From Pseudomonas brassicacearum (GTDB lineage Bacteria; Pseudomonadota; Gammaproteobacteria; Pseudomonadales; Pseudomonadaceae), in the NCBI RefSeq assembly GCF_009601685.2, contig NZ_CP045701.2, positions 2,480,001 through 2,544,000 of the forward strand: a stretch of DNA of 64,000 nucleotides, written 5' to 3'. The translations under genes and the position numbers were made by a program. Positions 44,996 to 54,038 of the stretch are shown one piece after another. Below the pieces are notes generated by a model. That model did not search any database. It was not told the DNA's origin and saw only the letters and a program-made list of their open reading frames with translations. The first letter of the stretch is position 1. The number at the start of each line of letters is the position of its first letter.

Positions 44996-45901
44996 ATGCC
45001 ATTGAAAGATTCATTGCTCGCGTTACTGGTCGCGTTTCTCTGGGGCGCGCAGGTTACCGCAGTGAAAATCGGCGGCGCCGAGTTGCCGCCTATCCTCATG
45101 GTCGCCATGCGCTACGCGATCATGGCGCTGTTTCTGCTGCCGCTGCTCAAGCGCGTCAAGCGTGAACAGTTCGCGTCCGTGGCCCTGATCGCCACGATTA
45201 CCGGGACCTTGCATTTCGGTTTGCTGTATTGCGGTATCGCCCGGGTAGACGCCTCTACCTCGGCGATCATCTATCAACTGGCGGCACCGTTTACCCTCGT
45301 CCTGGCATTCGCGTTATTGGGCGAAGTCCTGAAACTGCGGCTCCTGGCGGGCATCCTGCTGGCGTTCGCCGGTGTCCTGGTGCTACTGGCCACGCCATCG
45401 GCGGGTGGGACCTTCATCGGTATGTTGCTGGTGGCGCTGGCGGCCTTGGCATTCGCTGCCGGGTCAGTGTTGACCAAGCGTCTCGGGCCCCTGGATCCGC
45501 TGGCCTTGAGTGCCTGGACGGCGGTCATCGCCGCACCGCAACTGTTGCTGTGGTCCTTTGTCCAGGAAGGCGAGCAATGGGCACGCGTCTACACGGCCAG
45601 CGCCCAAGCGTGGTGGGCGGTGCTCTACACCGCGCTCAGTGGCGGTCTGTTGGGGTTCGGCCTGTGGTTCTGGTTGCTCGGCCGCAACTCGATGCAGCAA
45701 CTGAGCCCGTACCTGCTCCTGGTGCCGGTGTTCGCGATTGCTGTCAGCCAGGTCATGCTCGCCGAAGGTTTCAGCCAGCGCCTGGTGATCGGCGCCGTGT
45801 TGACGCTGTCAGGTGTGGCGCTATGCCAACTGCGCCTGCCGGCAAGATTCTTCCTCAAGACCGGTAGCAAAGGACAAGGAGTGGCGGATGAACCGCGTTG
45901 A
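44996..45901 (+). CDS. EamA/DMT-family transporter
   Basis: 301 aa, about ten TM helices in two EamA repeats (LLVAFLWGAQVTAVKIGGAE; and FAAGSVLTKRLGPLDPLALS in the second half). The family exports amino acids and small metabolites. Inside this operon it most likely exports the product or a by-product. Starts 5 nt after the flavoprotein stop and overlaps the hydrolase start by 14 nt. Confidence 0.9.
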   Translation: MPLKDSLLALLVAFLWGAQVTAVKIGGAELPPILMVAMRYAIMALFLLPLLKRVKREQFASVALIATITGTLHFGLLYCGIARVDASTSAIIYQLAAPFTLVLAFALLGEVLKLRLLAGILLAFAGVLVLLATPSAGGTFIGMLLVALAALAFAAGSVLTKRLGPLDPLALSAWTAVIAAPQLLLWSFVQEGEQWARVYTASAQAWWAVLYTALSGGLLGFGLWFWLLGRNSMQQLSPYLLLVPVFAIAVSQVMLAEGFSQRLVIGAVLTLSGVALCQLRLPARFFLKTGSKGQGVADEPR

Positions 45902-46769
45902 TCGACTGCTGCTCGGCACCTTGCGCCTGGTCCACCGCTGGCAGTTCGGTTTGAAGCTGCGCTGGCACACCGGTACGAATGGGCGCCTGGCTTATCTGCA
46001 AAGCCCTGCACGGCACCCGCGGACGACGCTGGTCATGCTCCATGGCCTGGGCGCGAGCAAAGATCAGTGGGGCCCTGCGATGCTGGGCATGGCGCGCCAT
46101 AACCATTGCGTTTTCGTCGACTTGCCGGGGCATGGCCAATCCGTGTACGAGGCGGGTGCAGGCTTTGGACCACAAGCAATGCTGGCGGAGCTCGAAGGCT
46201 TGCTGGAAACGCTCGTCGAGGGCCCCTTCGTGCTGGTCGGCAGCTCTTTGGGTGGGTGCGTGGCCGGCCTGTATGCCGCCAAACATCCGCAGCGTGTCAG
46301 CCACCTGGTCTTGCTGGCGCCTGCCGGTCTGGGCGAGCAAGCGCTAGGTCCCACATTAAAGGCCAGCCTGCAAGGGGCGGGGACGGTGTTTGGCTATCGT
46401 ACGGTCGAAGAGATGAAGCACTTCTGGAACCTGGTGTTCAAGGCGCCGCCCGAGGTAGGAGGGCGCTTGGCCAAGGCCATGGCGGCCAGCGGCAGGTCGA
46501 GGTTTGCCGCGGTGCAGCGGGTCGTCGAGGATTTGCGCCGGGAGGGCCTGGACGTGCTGCTCGAGCGGCTGCCACAAATTGCTTCGAAGACGCTCGTGAT
46601 CTGGGGGCGGCATGACCAGGTATTCCTGCCGGCGACCCTGGAGAACCTGCTCCAGCAACTGCCCGATGCGCGCGGCGAGTTCATCGAGGACTCCGGGCAT
46701 GTGCCCTACCTTGAACGAGGCGCTGATGTAGTGGCAGCCATCACACGGTTCATTGCAACGTCCGAGTGA
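45888..46769 (+). CDS. Alpha/beta hydrolase
   Basis: 293 aa. Oxyanion loop LHGLGASKDQW, nucleophile elbow VGSSLGGCVAG (Ser120), acid D243 (VIWGRHDQVF) and His271 (EDSGHVPYLE) give a full catalytic triad. Candidate roles: thioesterase releasing an aryl-CoA or acyl intermediate, or hydrolysis of a lactone or amide signal. The ATG at 45888 overlaps the EamA gene. Last gene of the operon; gene debris follows immediately. Confidence 0.88.
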   Translation: MNRVDRLLLGTLRLVHRWQFGLKLRWHTGTNGRLAYLQSPARHPRTTLVMLHGLGASKDQWGPAMLGMARHNHCVFVDLPGHGQSVYEAGAGFGPQAMLAELEGLLETLVEGPFVLVGSSLGGCVAGLYAAKHPQRVSHLVLLAPAGLGEQALGPTLKASLQGAGTVFGYRTVEEMKHFWNLVFKAPPEVGGRLAKAMAASGRSRFAAVQRVVEDLRREGLDVLLERLPQIASKTLVIWGRHDQVFLPATLENLLQQLPDARGEFIEDSGHVPYLERGADVVAAITRFIATSE

Positions 46770-46775
46770 TCGGGG

Positions 46776-47078
46776 CAGCCTTACGACGAATACTTCCGCG
46801 CGCTGAACCAGGCGCTGAAAATCCGTGGGCCGATGTGCCCCGTGATGCTGATTGACCTCGACCGGCTCGATCACAATATCAATGTGGTCAAGCAATCCGT
46901 CACGCTCTATGGTCGCAGCCCCAATCAGGAAATGGTCAACGGCTCACCCACCGTAGGGCTGAATGTTGAAGACCAGGTGTTTTTACGACCGACCCAGACG
47001 GAATCCGTGCTGCTGCAATTTGGCGATTTGCTGGCCGTGCGCGGCGGGAAGATTGTTGAAACCTGGCCTGTGTACTGA
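46776..47078 (+). pseudogene. Internally deleted DSD1 / D-threonine-aldolase-type PLP enzyme
   Basis: In frame, YDEYFRALNQALK and VMLIDLDRLDHNINVVKQSV match the N-terminal end of this Ala-racemase-fold family. The very next residues, LYGRSPNQEMVNGSPTVGLN and VFLRPTQTESVLLQFGDLLA, match its C-terminal end. The middle of the enzyme, including the PLP lysine region, has been lost without a frameshift. About 100 codons remain of a family usually several hundred residues long. Confidence 0.75.
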
Positions 47079-47177
47079 ATTGGATCTGCCCCTCGTGCCT
47101 GGGCGTCTGCCGAATTTGAACGGATGAACAGAGGAGGCGGTCTACGCTTTTCAAGCGTCGTGACAGGAAAAGAACCG

Positions 47178-48236
47178 ATGCCTTCAATGGACATTCAGCC
47201 CTTGCTCGAAGAATTGCTCCTGGCCCGCGGTCCCGGCGGGCAGGAAGACGAGGTTCGGGAAATATGCGTCAGGGAGCTGGGCAAGCACTGCGATGAGATA
47301 TCTGTCGACGAGGCAGGCAATGTCAGGGGCCTGATCAAGGCTATGGGTGATTCTTCGCAAGCACCGCCCATCAGGGTCATGGCTCACCTTGATGAAATTG
47401 CCATGATCGTGAAGAAAGTAAGGCACGACGGTAATCTGGAGGTCGTGGCACTGGGCGGTGCCCAGCCCATTTGCTTCGGCGTTTGTCCGGTAGACATACT
47501 TGGCGATACCCAATACCTGCCCGGCGTACTGTCTTATGGCTCCATGCACAACAGTGGTGGTTCGGCGCAGGGGCGCGATGTCCTTTCGGGGGCAGTGAAG
47601 TGGAGCGATGTCCATGTCATCACCCGATGTTCGCCGCAGGAACTGGCCCAAGCCGGTGTCCGACCCGGCGTACGCGTGGTGCTTAGCCGGCACTGGCGTC
47701 AGCCGTTCTTAGTGAAAGATTCAGTCGCCGCCCACTTCCTGGATGACAGGGCGCCCTTGGCGGCACTGATCACAACAGCACAGCACTTGAAAAACCGCCG
47801 GCATGAGCTCAAGCAAGACGTCTGGTTCGTCTGCACGACGCTTGAGGAGGAATCCAACGCCGGTGCGCTCTATGCCGCTGCCCGCGTGCCGGGGGACACC
47901 ACCATTGCTGTAGAGGTGGGGCCAGTACTGGAAGAGTACGGAACGGTTTTATCGGCAGACCCGATCATCAATACCGGGGACCAGAAAGGCTATTACACCC
48001 GCTCTGTCGTGGACGCCCTGATCAAGGCAGCACAGCGCTCGGGATATGACCCACAAGTTGCCCTTCTGGTGGATTTCGCCTCCGACGCCAGTGCCATCAT
48101 GAGCGCTGGAGTGGCGGCGCGAGTGGGGTGCATCGCCATTCCAACGGAGAATACCCATGGGTTTGAAATGGTGCTCCATGAAGGAATCGTTGCGTGTGCG
48201 GCGACCCTCACGGAATACCTGGTACAGGGTACGTGA
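47178..48236 (+). CDS. M42-family metallo-aminopeptidase
   Basis: 352 aa, glutamyl/deblocking aminopeptidase-like family with two metal ions. Motifs: MAHLDEIAMIV (H70, D72), LDDRAPLAAL, the catalytic TLEEESNAGAL pair of Glu, and TENTHGFEMV with the last His ligand. The usual 'VDVT' metal Asp is AVEVG here, a conservative change. ATG 47178 is chosen (AGGAAAAG upstream) over the frame opening at 47124. It is the only intact gene between two sets of gene fragments, so its original context is lost. Confidence 0.88.
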   Translation: MPSMDIQPLLEELLLARGPGGQEDEVREICVRELGKHCDEISVDEAGNVRGLIKAMGDSSQAPPIRVMAHLDEIAMIVKKVRHDGNLEVVALGGAQPICFGVCPVDILGDTQYLPGVLSYGSMHNSGGSAQGRDVLSGAVKWSDVHVITRCSPQELAQAGVRPGVRVVLSRHWRQPFLVKDSVAAHFLDDRAPLAALITTAQHLKNRRHELKQDVWFVCTTLEEESNAGALYAAARVPGDTTIAVEVGPVLEEYGTVLSADPIINTGDQKGYYTRSVVDALIKAAQRSGYDPQVALLVDFASDASAIMSAGVAARVGCIAIPTENTHGFEMVLHEGIVACAATLTEYLVQGT

Positions 48237-48252
48237 AAGTATTTCCTAAGCG

Positions 48253-48456
48253 GTGGGCCGACGCATCGCCAGAATGGCTGCACCGAAGCCGATGCTGGGC
48301 GGGTGCGCCAAGGCCAACGAAATCTCGACGAATGACAACGACGTGTATTTACGCGCGCTGGCACCGTTTGCCGTCGTCGACCTTCCTTTCAGCATCGTCG
48401 CCGATACGCTGATCCTGCCTTATACGATTTTTCATATGAGGCCTGCCGAGGAGTAG
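48253..48456 (+). pseudogene. C-terminal fragment of a YceK/YidQ-type lipoprotein
   Basis: The last ~35 codons read LRALAPFAVVDLPFSIVADT and LILPYT, the conserved end of the YceK/YidQ lipoprotein family. The signal peptide and central part are missing; the preceding codons (MLGGCAKANEIST) may be a scrambled lipobox region. Treated as a remnant. Confidence 0.6.
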
Positions 48457-48498
48457 GCCTCTCTACATGATTCGAACCCGCTTCCTCGCTCCAGCTGT

Positions 48499-48579
48499 TC
48501 AAACCCCGGCAATGGTCTCGCGGACGAAGTTGTCGTAGGTGCGCAACGGACGCCCCAGGATCGCCTGCAGTTGTTCCAC
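48499..48579 (-). pseudogene. 3' fragment of an NmrA-like NAD(P)-binding oxidoreductase
   Basis: Hand translation on the minus strand gives VEQLQAILGRPLRTYDNFVR and ETIAGV before a stop, the typical last residues of NmrA/SDR quinone-oxidoreductase-like proteins. Nothing of the Rossmann domain remains upstream; the sequence joins directly to the HxlR fragment. Confidence 0.5.
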
Positions 48580-48582
48580 GGT

Positions 48583-48750
48583 TCATCTGATGCGGGTCGC
48601 CCCCCCGACCTCGACCAACGCTTTGAGTCGCGAAGCCAGAATGTTCTTGGCCACGCCCAGGCTCTTTTGAAATTCGCTGAAGCGGCGAATGTCGTCGAGT
48701 GCGTCGCGTTTTCCATCTGAAAAAAGGATCGCAAGTCCGGTCAATGTCTC
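48583..48750 (-). pseudogene. Fragment of an HxlR-family regulator
   Basis: Minus-strand frame reads LDDIRRFSEFQKSLGVAKNI and LASRLKALVEVG, the core winged-helix motif of HxlR regulators, then terminates. The N-terminal Cys segment and the rest of the wing are missing. HxlR genes often neighbour NmrA-like oxidoreductases, so this and the preceding fragment probably derive from one deleted pair. Confidence 0.6.
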
Positions 48751-48784
48751 GGGAAAGCATCCTGGTGGGGGCGCATGCACTCGT

Positions 48785-48880
48785 GAGCTGTCGAGCGAAG
48801 CGAGGCTGCGATCTTTCCCCTGACACATGAATCCCCAGGGAAAGATCAAAAGATCGCAGCCTTCGGCAGCTCCTACAGGG
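48785..48880. repeat. REPIN (GCTGCGATCTTT-type REP pair)
   Basis: Right arm AAGATCGCAGCCTTCGGCAG (within 48851-48870) and left arm GGCTGCGATCTTT (48804-48816) plus GAGCTG ends form an inverted pair of the common Pseudomonas 'CTGTAGGAGCTGCCGAAGGC' REP class. It lies within the gene-debris region. Confidence 0.8.
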
Positions 48881-48894
48881 GGCATCGTGTTCCT

Positions 48895-49050
48895 TGAGTG
48901 ACGACCAATGTGCGGGGCTTTCGCCGGACCTCCCTGATCGCACTGGGCGCGGCGACCGCGACCCAGGTTTATGCGCTGTGGGGGTGGATGGCGGTCTGCC
49001 TGCTAGGCGCGTTGATCAGCCTCGCCGCGTCGGCGGTGTGGAGGCTTTCG
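48895..49050 (+). pseudogene. Possible 3' fragment of an MFS transporter
   Basis: The frame from 48898 gives one or two membrane segments (TATQVYALWGWMAVCLLGAL, ISLAASAVW) like the end of a major-facilitator protein, without the rest. It runs into the 3' end of the convergent lysR-type gene. Low confidence; the segment is short. Confidence 0.35.
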
Positions 49051-49052
49051 CT

Positions 49053-49943
49053 TCATTGCGGCCACTGCTCAAGCAGGATCGAGACGAACTTCTCCGCAGC
49101 AGGGGAGAGCGAGGCGCCCCGGCGGTAGACCAGGCCCAGCGAGCGGTTTACCACCGGCTCGATCAGCGGCACGCTGACCAGCGTTGGATGATCCCCGGCC
49201 GGCATTGCCAGGCTGGGCATCGCCGACACGCCAAGGCCAGCCTCGACCAGCCCCAACGACGTCGACAAGTGCTGCACTTCGTAAAACCATTGCGGGCGCC
49301 AGCTCAGGCCCGACAGTGCGTGGTCCAGCAGCATGCGGTTGCCGCTCAGGCGACCAACGCCGATCAGCCGATAATCACTGAGTTCCGACCAGGTAACCGC
49401 GCTGCGTTCAGCCAGTTCATGATCGCGCCGGCAGGCCAGCACAAAGGGTTCGTTGACCAGGGGCACGAACTCGATGTCCGGGTGCTGGCCGCTCATCATG
49501 TTGATGCCGAAGTCGGCTTCGCCGCGCAATACAGCTTCGAGCCCTTCGTTGGCACTGAGGTCGAGCAGACGGATGCGGATTTTCGGGTAGCGCTCGTTAT
49601 AGAGGCGAATCACCGAAGGCAGGAAATAGAAGGCCGCCGTGGGGATGCACGCCAAGGTCACCCGGCCGATCTGGCGCTCCGCCAGCTCGCGGATGTTGAG
49701 AATCGAGTCATCGAAATCATCCAGCAGGCGCCGCGCCTTGGGCAGGAAATCACGCCCGACGCTTGTCAGGCTGACCTTGCGGGTCGTGCGATCGAGCAAT
49801 GCGGTTCCCAGGCCTTCCTCAAGTTTTTTCATCCGCCGGCTCAACGCCGGTTGCGACAGGTGCAGCGCATCGGCGGCTTCGTGGAAACTGCCCAGTTCGG
49901 CGATTTTCACGAAAGATCGTATGTCTTGAAGCTCATATTCCAT
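49053..49943 (-). CDS. LysR-family transcriptional regulator
   Basis: 296 aa. N-terminal HTH: IRSFVKIAELGSFHEAADAL followed by HLSQPALSRRMKKLEEGLGT. C-terminal substrate-binding domain (GLEAVLRGEADFGINMMSGQ, VEAGLGVSAMPSLAM). Divergent from the PrpF-family isomerase gene over 170 nt, the classical LysR arrangement, so it probably activates the isomerase and transport genes when its substrate is present. Confidence 0.93.
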   Translation of the reverse strand: MEYELQDIRSFVKIAELGSFHEAADALHLSQPALSRRMKKLEEGLGTALLDRTTRKVSLTSVGRDFLPKARRLLDDFDDSILNIRELAERQIGRVTLACIPTAAFYFLPSVIRLYNERYPKIRIRLLDLSANEGLEAVLRGEADFGINMMSGQHPDIEFVPLVNEPFVLACRRDHELAERSAVTWSELSDYRLIGVGRLSGNRMLLDHALSGLSWRPQWFYEVQHLSTSLGLVEAGLGVSAMPSLAMPAGDHPTLVSVPLIEPVVNRSLGLVYRRGASLSPAAEKFVSILLEQWPQ

Positions 49944-50113
49944 GTGCTATCTCACTGGAAGAAAGGCAGTGCGCGATGGCAATCATCGTAAAGTAATTCA
50001 TTTGTGAAACGCAATAATCGCTCTGATCTTTGCATTGGAAACACTTTTCAAACCCTGCCACTCTTGTGTCCAGAGCATCAATTATCCAGATTGATCAACA
50101 AGAGTTAGTGAAC

Positions 50114-51196
50114 ATGCAGCGAATTCCTTGTGTGCTAATGCGCGGTGGTACGTCCAAAGGCCCGGTATTTCTCGCCTGGGATCTGCCGGTCGCCATCGCC
50201 GAACGTGATGAGCTGCTGCTCAACCTGATGGGCTCCGGCCATGAGCTGGAAATCGACGGCATCGGTGGCGGCAGTCCGCAAACCAGCAAAGTGGCGATCG
50301 TCAGTCCATCGCTGCACCCTGACGCTGATGTCGATTATTTGTTCGTCCAGGTCATGGTTTCCCAGCGTCGGGTCGATACCGCCCCCAACTGCGGCAACAT
50401 GCTTTGCGCCGTCGGCCCATTCGCCATCGAGCAGGGATTGGTCAAGCCGTCCGGTGACCTGACCCGGGTGCGTATTCGCAACCTCAATACCGGGACCTTC
50501 GTGAATTCCGACGTGCAAACGCCGGAAGGCAAGGTCAGCTATGAAGGCGACACCGCCATCGACGGCGTGCCCGGCACAGCCGCTCCGGTGCAACTGACCT
50601 TTCTCGATGCAGCGGGCAGCAAGACGGGGAAGCTCTTCCCGACCGGACAAGTCCAGGACTTGATCGATGGCATCCCGGTGACCTGTATCGACATGGCGAT
50701 GCCGATGGTGATCATCCAGGCCAGTCAGCTTGGCAAGCGTGGCGATGAAAGCCCCGCTGAACTGGACGCCGATAAGGCCTTCCTGCAGCGCCTGGAGTCC
50801 CTGCGGCTGAAAGCCGGCCTGGCCATGGGCTTGGGTGATGTCAGTGACAAGGTCATTCCCAAGCCGGTACTGGTATCTCCAGCCAAGTCTGGCGGGACGG
50901 TCCAGGTGCGTTATTTCATGCCGCACAACTGTCACCGTGCCCTGGCGATCACCGGCTCCATCGGCTTGGCCACCGCGTGCGTGACCGAGGGCAGCGTCGT
51001 TGCGCAGTTGCTCGGCACCATCGGCGAGCCGCGCTTGCAGCAGGTTCGTATCGAGCACCCCAGCGGCGGCATCGATGTCGTGTTGTCTTACACCGGCGAG
51101 AAGGGTGAGACCATTCGCGCCTCGGTGGTGCGTACCGCGCGCCGGCTTTTCTCAGGTTTCGTCTACGCCACGGCGCCCCACCGGCTGGCCGGATAG
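50114..51196 (+). CDS. PrpF-family isomerase (GalD / aconitate-isomerase type)
   Basis: 360 aa, diaminopimelate-epimerase-like fold with two halves. Motifs: PCVLMRGGTSKGPVFL at the start, IDGIGGGSPQTSKVAIV (K59), TAPNCGNMLCAVGPFA (C93), and the second-half HNCHRALAITGSIGLATAC. Family members move a double bond in 2-methylaconitate, trans-aconitate or 4-oxalomesaconate. The flanking DctA and CitM transporters favour a tricarboxylate such as trans-aconitate over gallate breakdown, for which no other gene is present. ATG 50114 gives the family length. Confidence 0.88.
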   Translation: MQRIPCVLMRGGTSKGPVFLAWDLPVAIAERDELLLNLMGSGHELEIDGIGGGSPQTSKVAIVSPSLHPDADVDYLFVQVMVSQRRVDTAPNCGNMLCAVGPFAIEQGLVKPSGDLTRVRIRNLNTGTFVNSDVQTPEGKVSYEGDTAIDGVPGTAAPVQLTFLDAAGSKTGKLFPTGQVQDLIDGIPVTCIDMAMPMVIIQASQLGKRGDESPAELDADKAFLQRLESLRLKAGLAMGLGDVSDKVIPKPVLVSPAKSGGTVQVRYFMPHNCHRALAITGSIGLATACVTEGSVVAQLLGTIGEPRLQQVRIEHPSGGIDVVLSYTGEKGETIRASVVRTARRLFSGFVYATAPHRLAG

Positions 51197-51249
51197 TCCA
51201 GACAGTCAGGGTCGTTTGCATCAGAACAATTCTAAAAATGGGTGATGCC

Positions 51250-52563
51250 ATGAAAGTTGTTAAATCGCTCTACTTCCAGATCATCTGCGCCGTACTGCTG
51301 GGCGTTATCGTTGGGCACTTCTGGTCGCAACAGGCGATTGCCTTGAAGCCGCTGGGTGATGCCTTCATCAAGTTGATCAAGATGATGATCGCGCCGGTGG
51401 TGTTTTGCACCATTGTCACTGGCATCGCCGGCATGAGCGACAAGCGCTCGCTGGGGCGCTTGTTGAGCAAGACCATGTTGCTGTTCCTGGCGCTGACGAT
51501 GATCAGCCTGGTCATCGGCCTGGTGTCGGTCTACCTGTTCAAGCCCGGTGCCGGCATGAACATCGACCCGACCCAGTTGAGCACCCAAGGATTGTCGCAG
51601 TACACCGACTCCGCCGCGAAACTGAGCGTGGTGGACTTCTTCATGCACATCATTCCCGACACCTTCATCGGCGCCTTCAATAAAGGCGAGGTGTTGCCGG
51701 TGCTGTTTATCGCGGTGCTCTGCGGTTTTGCCCTGTCGTCCTTGGGCGAGCGCGGCAAGCCGGTGCTGGAGGTCTTGGAATCAGCTTCGCACATGGTCTT
51801 CAAGATTTTCTCCTACCTGATGCGTTTCGCTCCGATCGGCGCTTTCGGGGCCTTGGCCTTCACGGTGGGGCAGTACGGCATCACGTCGTTGGGCTCACTG
51901 GCCAAGCTGATCATGACTTTGTATATCGCCTGCGCCTTCTTCGTCTTCGTAGTGCTGGGCAGCATTTGCCGCGCACATGGTTTCAGCCTGTGGAAGCTGT
52001 TGCGGTATCTGCGTGAAGAATTCCTGGTGGTGCTGGGAACGTCCTCGACCGAACCGGTGATGCCGCGGATGCTGGAGAAACTCCAGGCCCTGGGGTGCAA
52101 GAAAGGGGTAGTGGGGCTGGTGCTGCCCACAGGTTACTCGTTCAACCTCGACGGCACGGCGATCTATCTGTCGCTGGCGGCGATCTTCATTGCCCAGGCC
52201 TGCAACATCGACCTGACGCTGACCCAGGTCATTACCATGCTGGCGATCATGCTGCTGTCGTCAAAGGGGGCCGCGGGTGTGACCGGCAGCGGGTTTGTCG
52301 CCCTGGCCTCGACCCTGACGGTCATCCACGACATTCCCCTGGCGGGTCTGGCCCTGTTGATCGGGATCGACCGGTTCATGTCCGAAGCGCGGGCGTTGAC
52401 CAGCCTGGCGAGCAACGCCGTCGCGACCGTGGTGATCTCCCTGTCGGAGAATGCCTGCGACCGCGAAGTCCTGCTACAGACCCTGGATGGCAAGCCCGCC
52501 CTGACGCAGACTCAGGCAACGGACCCCGCCTGGGACGGCACGAAGGTCGGCAACCACATCTAG
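51250..52563 (+). CDS. DctA-type dicarboxylate:cation symporter
   Basis: 437 aa, SLC1/DAACS fold. Visible signature blocks: PLGDAFIKLIKMMIAPVVFC, the re-entrant GTSSTEPVMPRMLEKLQALG, the PTGYSFNLDGTAIYLSLAAI motif, and SSKGAAGVTGSGFVALASTL. Takes up C4-dicarboxylates (or related acids) with protons or sodium. ATG 51250 chosen over GTG/ATG at 51238. Follows the isomerase by 53 nt and likely shares its transcript. Confidence 0.93.
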   Translation: MKVVKSLYFQIICAVLLGVIVGHFWSQQAIALKPLGDAFIKLIKMMIAPVVFCTIVTGIAGMSDKRSLGRLLSKTMLLFLALTMISLVIGLVSVYLFKPGAGMNIDPTQLSTQGLSQYTDSAAKLSVVDFFMHIIPDTFIGAFNKGEVLPVLFIAVLCGFALSSLGERGKPVLEVLESASHMVFKIFSYLMRFAPIGAFGALAFTVGQYGITSLGSLAKLIMTLYIACAFFVFVVLGSICRAHGFSLWKLLRYLREEFLVVLGTSSTEPVMPRMLEKLQALGCKKGVVGLVLPTGYSFNLDGTAIYLSLAAIFIAQACNIDLTLTQVITMLAIMLLSSKGAAGVTGSGFVALASTLTVIHDIPLAGLALLIGIDRFMSEARALTSLASNAVATVVISLSENACDREVLLQTLDGKPALTQTQATDPAWDGTKVGNHI

Positions 52564-52703
52564 CCGCTCACAGCTGACTCGACAGCAGCGCATCAGCTCA
52601 CTCACTACCTGCGCCAGGCATATTGTTGCGTGTAGCCTGGCGGGTTGGAGGACGTGTGCCTGGATGTCAGCCAAGCTACTCATAACAACAAGAGATCTGA
52701 CTT

Positions 52704-54008
52704 ATGCTCGCTTTACTTGGCTTGGCCATGGTGGTGGTCTTCACCTTCCTGATAATGACCAAAAGGTTGTCACCGATCGTCGCCCTGACGGTGGTGCCCA
52801 TCGTCTTTGCCGTGCTCGGCGGTTTTGGCGGGACCACCGGCAAGATGATGTTGGACGGCCTGAAAATGGTCGCGCCGTCGGCGGCATTGCTGTTGTTCGC
52901 GATCCTGTTTTTCGGCCTGATGATCGACGCCGGTCTGTTCGACCCGCTGATCCGCAAGATCCTCAAGCGGGTCAATGGAGACCCGATGAAGATCGCCGTG
53001 GGCACTGCGCTGCTGTCGTTGTTGGTGGCGCTGGACGGTGACGGCACGACGACTTACATGATCACTTGTGCCGCGATGTTGCCGCTGTATAAACGCATCG
53101 GCATGAACCCGATGATCCTGGCGACTGTTTCCATGCTCTCCTTGAGCATCATGAGCGGCATGACCCCTTGGGGTGGTCCGGCGACCCGTGCGATCGCAGC
53201 GCTGGGCCTGGATGCCGGTGAGTATTTCGTGCCGTTGCTGCCAACCATGATTGGTGGTGCGATGTGGGTGGTGTTCACGGCGTTCCTGTTGGGCCGTGCC
53301 GAGCGCAAGCGCATCGGCAACGTCCAGCTGCAAAGCGGTGGTGGTAATTGCTACATCAACGCGATCATGGAAGACACCCCACACAAACGTCCGAAACTGG
53401 CCTACGTCAACCTGCTGCTGGTGGTCGCGGTGATGGTCGCGCTGGTGATGGGGCTCATGCACTCGGCGATCCTGTTCCTGATCGGTTTCGTCCTGGCGCT
53501 GATGATCAACTATCCGCAGCTGGACATTCAGAAGGAACGCATTCTCGCCCACTCGGGCAACGCCATGGCCGTGGTCCTGCTGGTGTTTGCCGCGGGCATC
53601 TTCGCCGGGATTTTCTCCGGGACAAAAATGGTCGATGCGTTGGCACAGACCCTGGTGGACTGGATTCCGCCGTCCTGGGGGCATCTGTTCCCGCTGGTGG
53701 TGGCGATTACCAGCATGCCGCTGACCTTCGTATTGTCCAACGATGCCTACTACTTCGGTGTCGTGCCGATCCTGGCCAATGCCGCTGCCGCCTACGGTAT
53801 TGATCCGATCGAAATTGCCCGGGCGTCCATTCTTGGCCAGCCGGTGCACCTGATGAGCCCGCTGGTGGCCTCGACCTTGTTGCTGGTGGGCATGGTCGAC
53901 CGCGACCTTGGCGACTTCCAGAAAGCCACCGTCAAATGGGCGGTGCTCACGTCCGTGGTGATTACCGCACTGGCCCTGCTGACCGGGGCGCTGACGCTGT
54001 TTTCCTGA
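52704..54008 (+). CDS. CitM-family (CitMHS) citrate/tricarboxylate transporter
   Basis: 434 aa, ~11-12 TM helices. CitMHS features: IALTVVPIVFAVLGGFG-like N-terminal repeat (actual IVALTVVPIVFAVLGGFGGT), LVALDGDGTTTYMITCAAML, MSGMTPWGGPATRAIAALG and SMPLTFVLSNDAYYFGVVPI. These proteins import metal-citrate complexes or free tricarboxylates. It stands between DctA and the OprD porin, completing an outer-to-inner membrane uptake route. Confidence 0.92.
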   Translation: MLALLGLAMVVVFTFLIMTKRLSPIVALTVVPIVFAVLGGFGGTTGKMMLDGLKMVAPSAALLLFAILFFGLMIDAGLFDPLIRKILKRVNGDPMKIAVGTALLSLLVALDGDGTTTYMITCAAMLPLYKRIGMNPMILATVSMLSLSIMSGMTPWGGPATRAIAALGLDAGEYFVPLLPTMIGGAMWVVFTAFLLGRAERKRIGNVQLQSGGGNCYINAIMEDTPHKRPKLAYVNLLLVVAVMVALVMGLMHSAILFLIGFVLALMINYPQLDIQKERILAHSGNAMAVVLLVFAAGIFAGIFSGTKMVDALAQTLVDWIPPSWGHLFPLVVAITSMPLTFVLSNDAYYFGVVPILANAAAAYGIDPIEIARASILGQPVHLMSPLVASTLLLVGMVDRDLGDFQKATVKWAVLTSVVITALALLTGALTLFS

Positions 54009-54038
54009 TTCACCCGACACGTCTTGGTTTCCTGCCTG

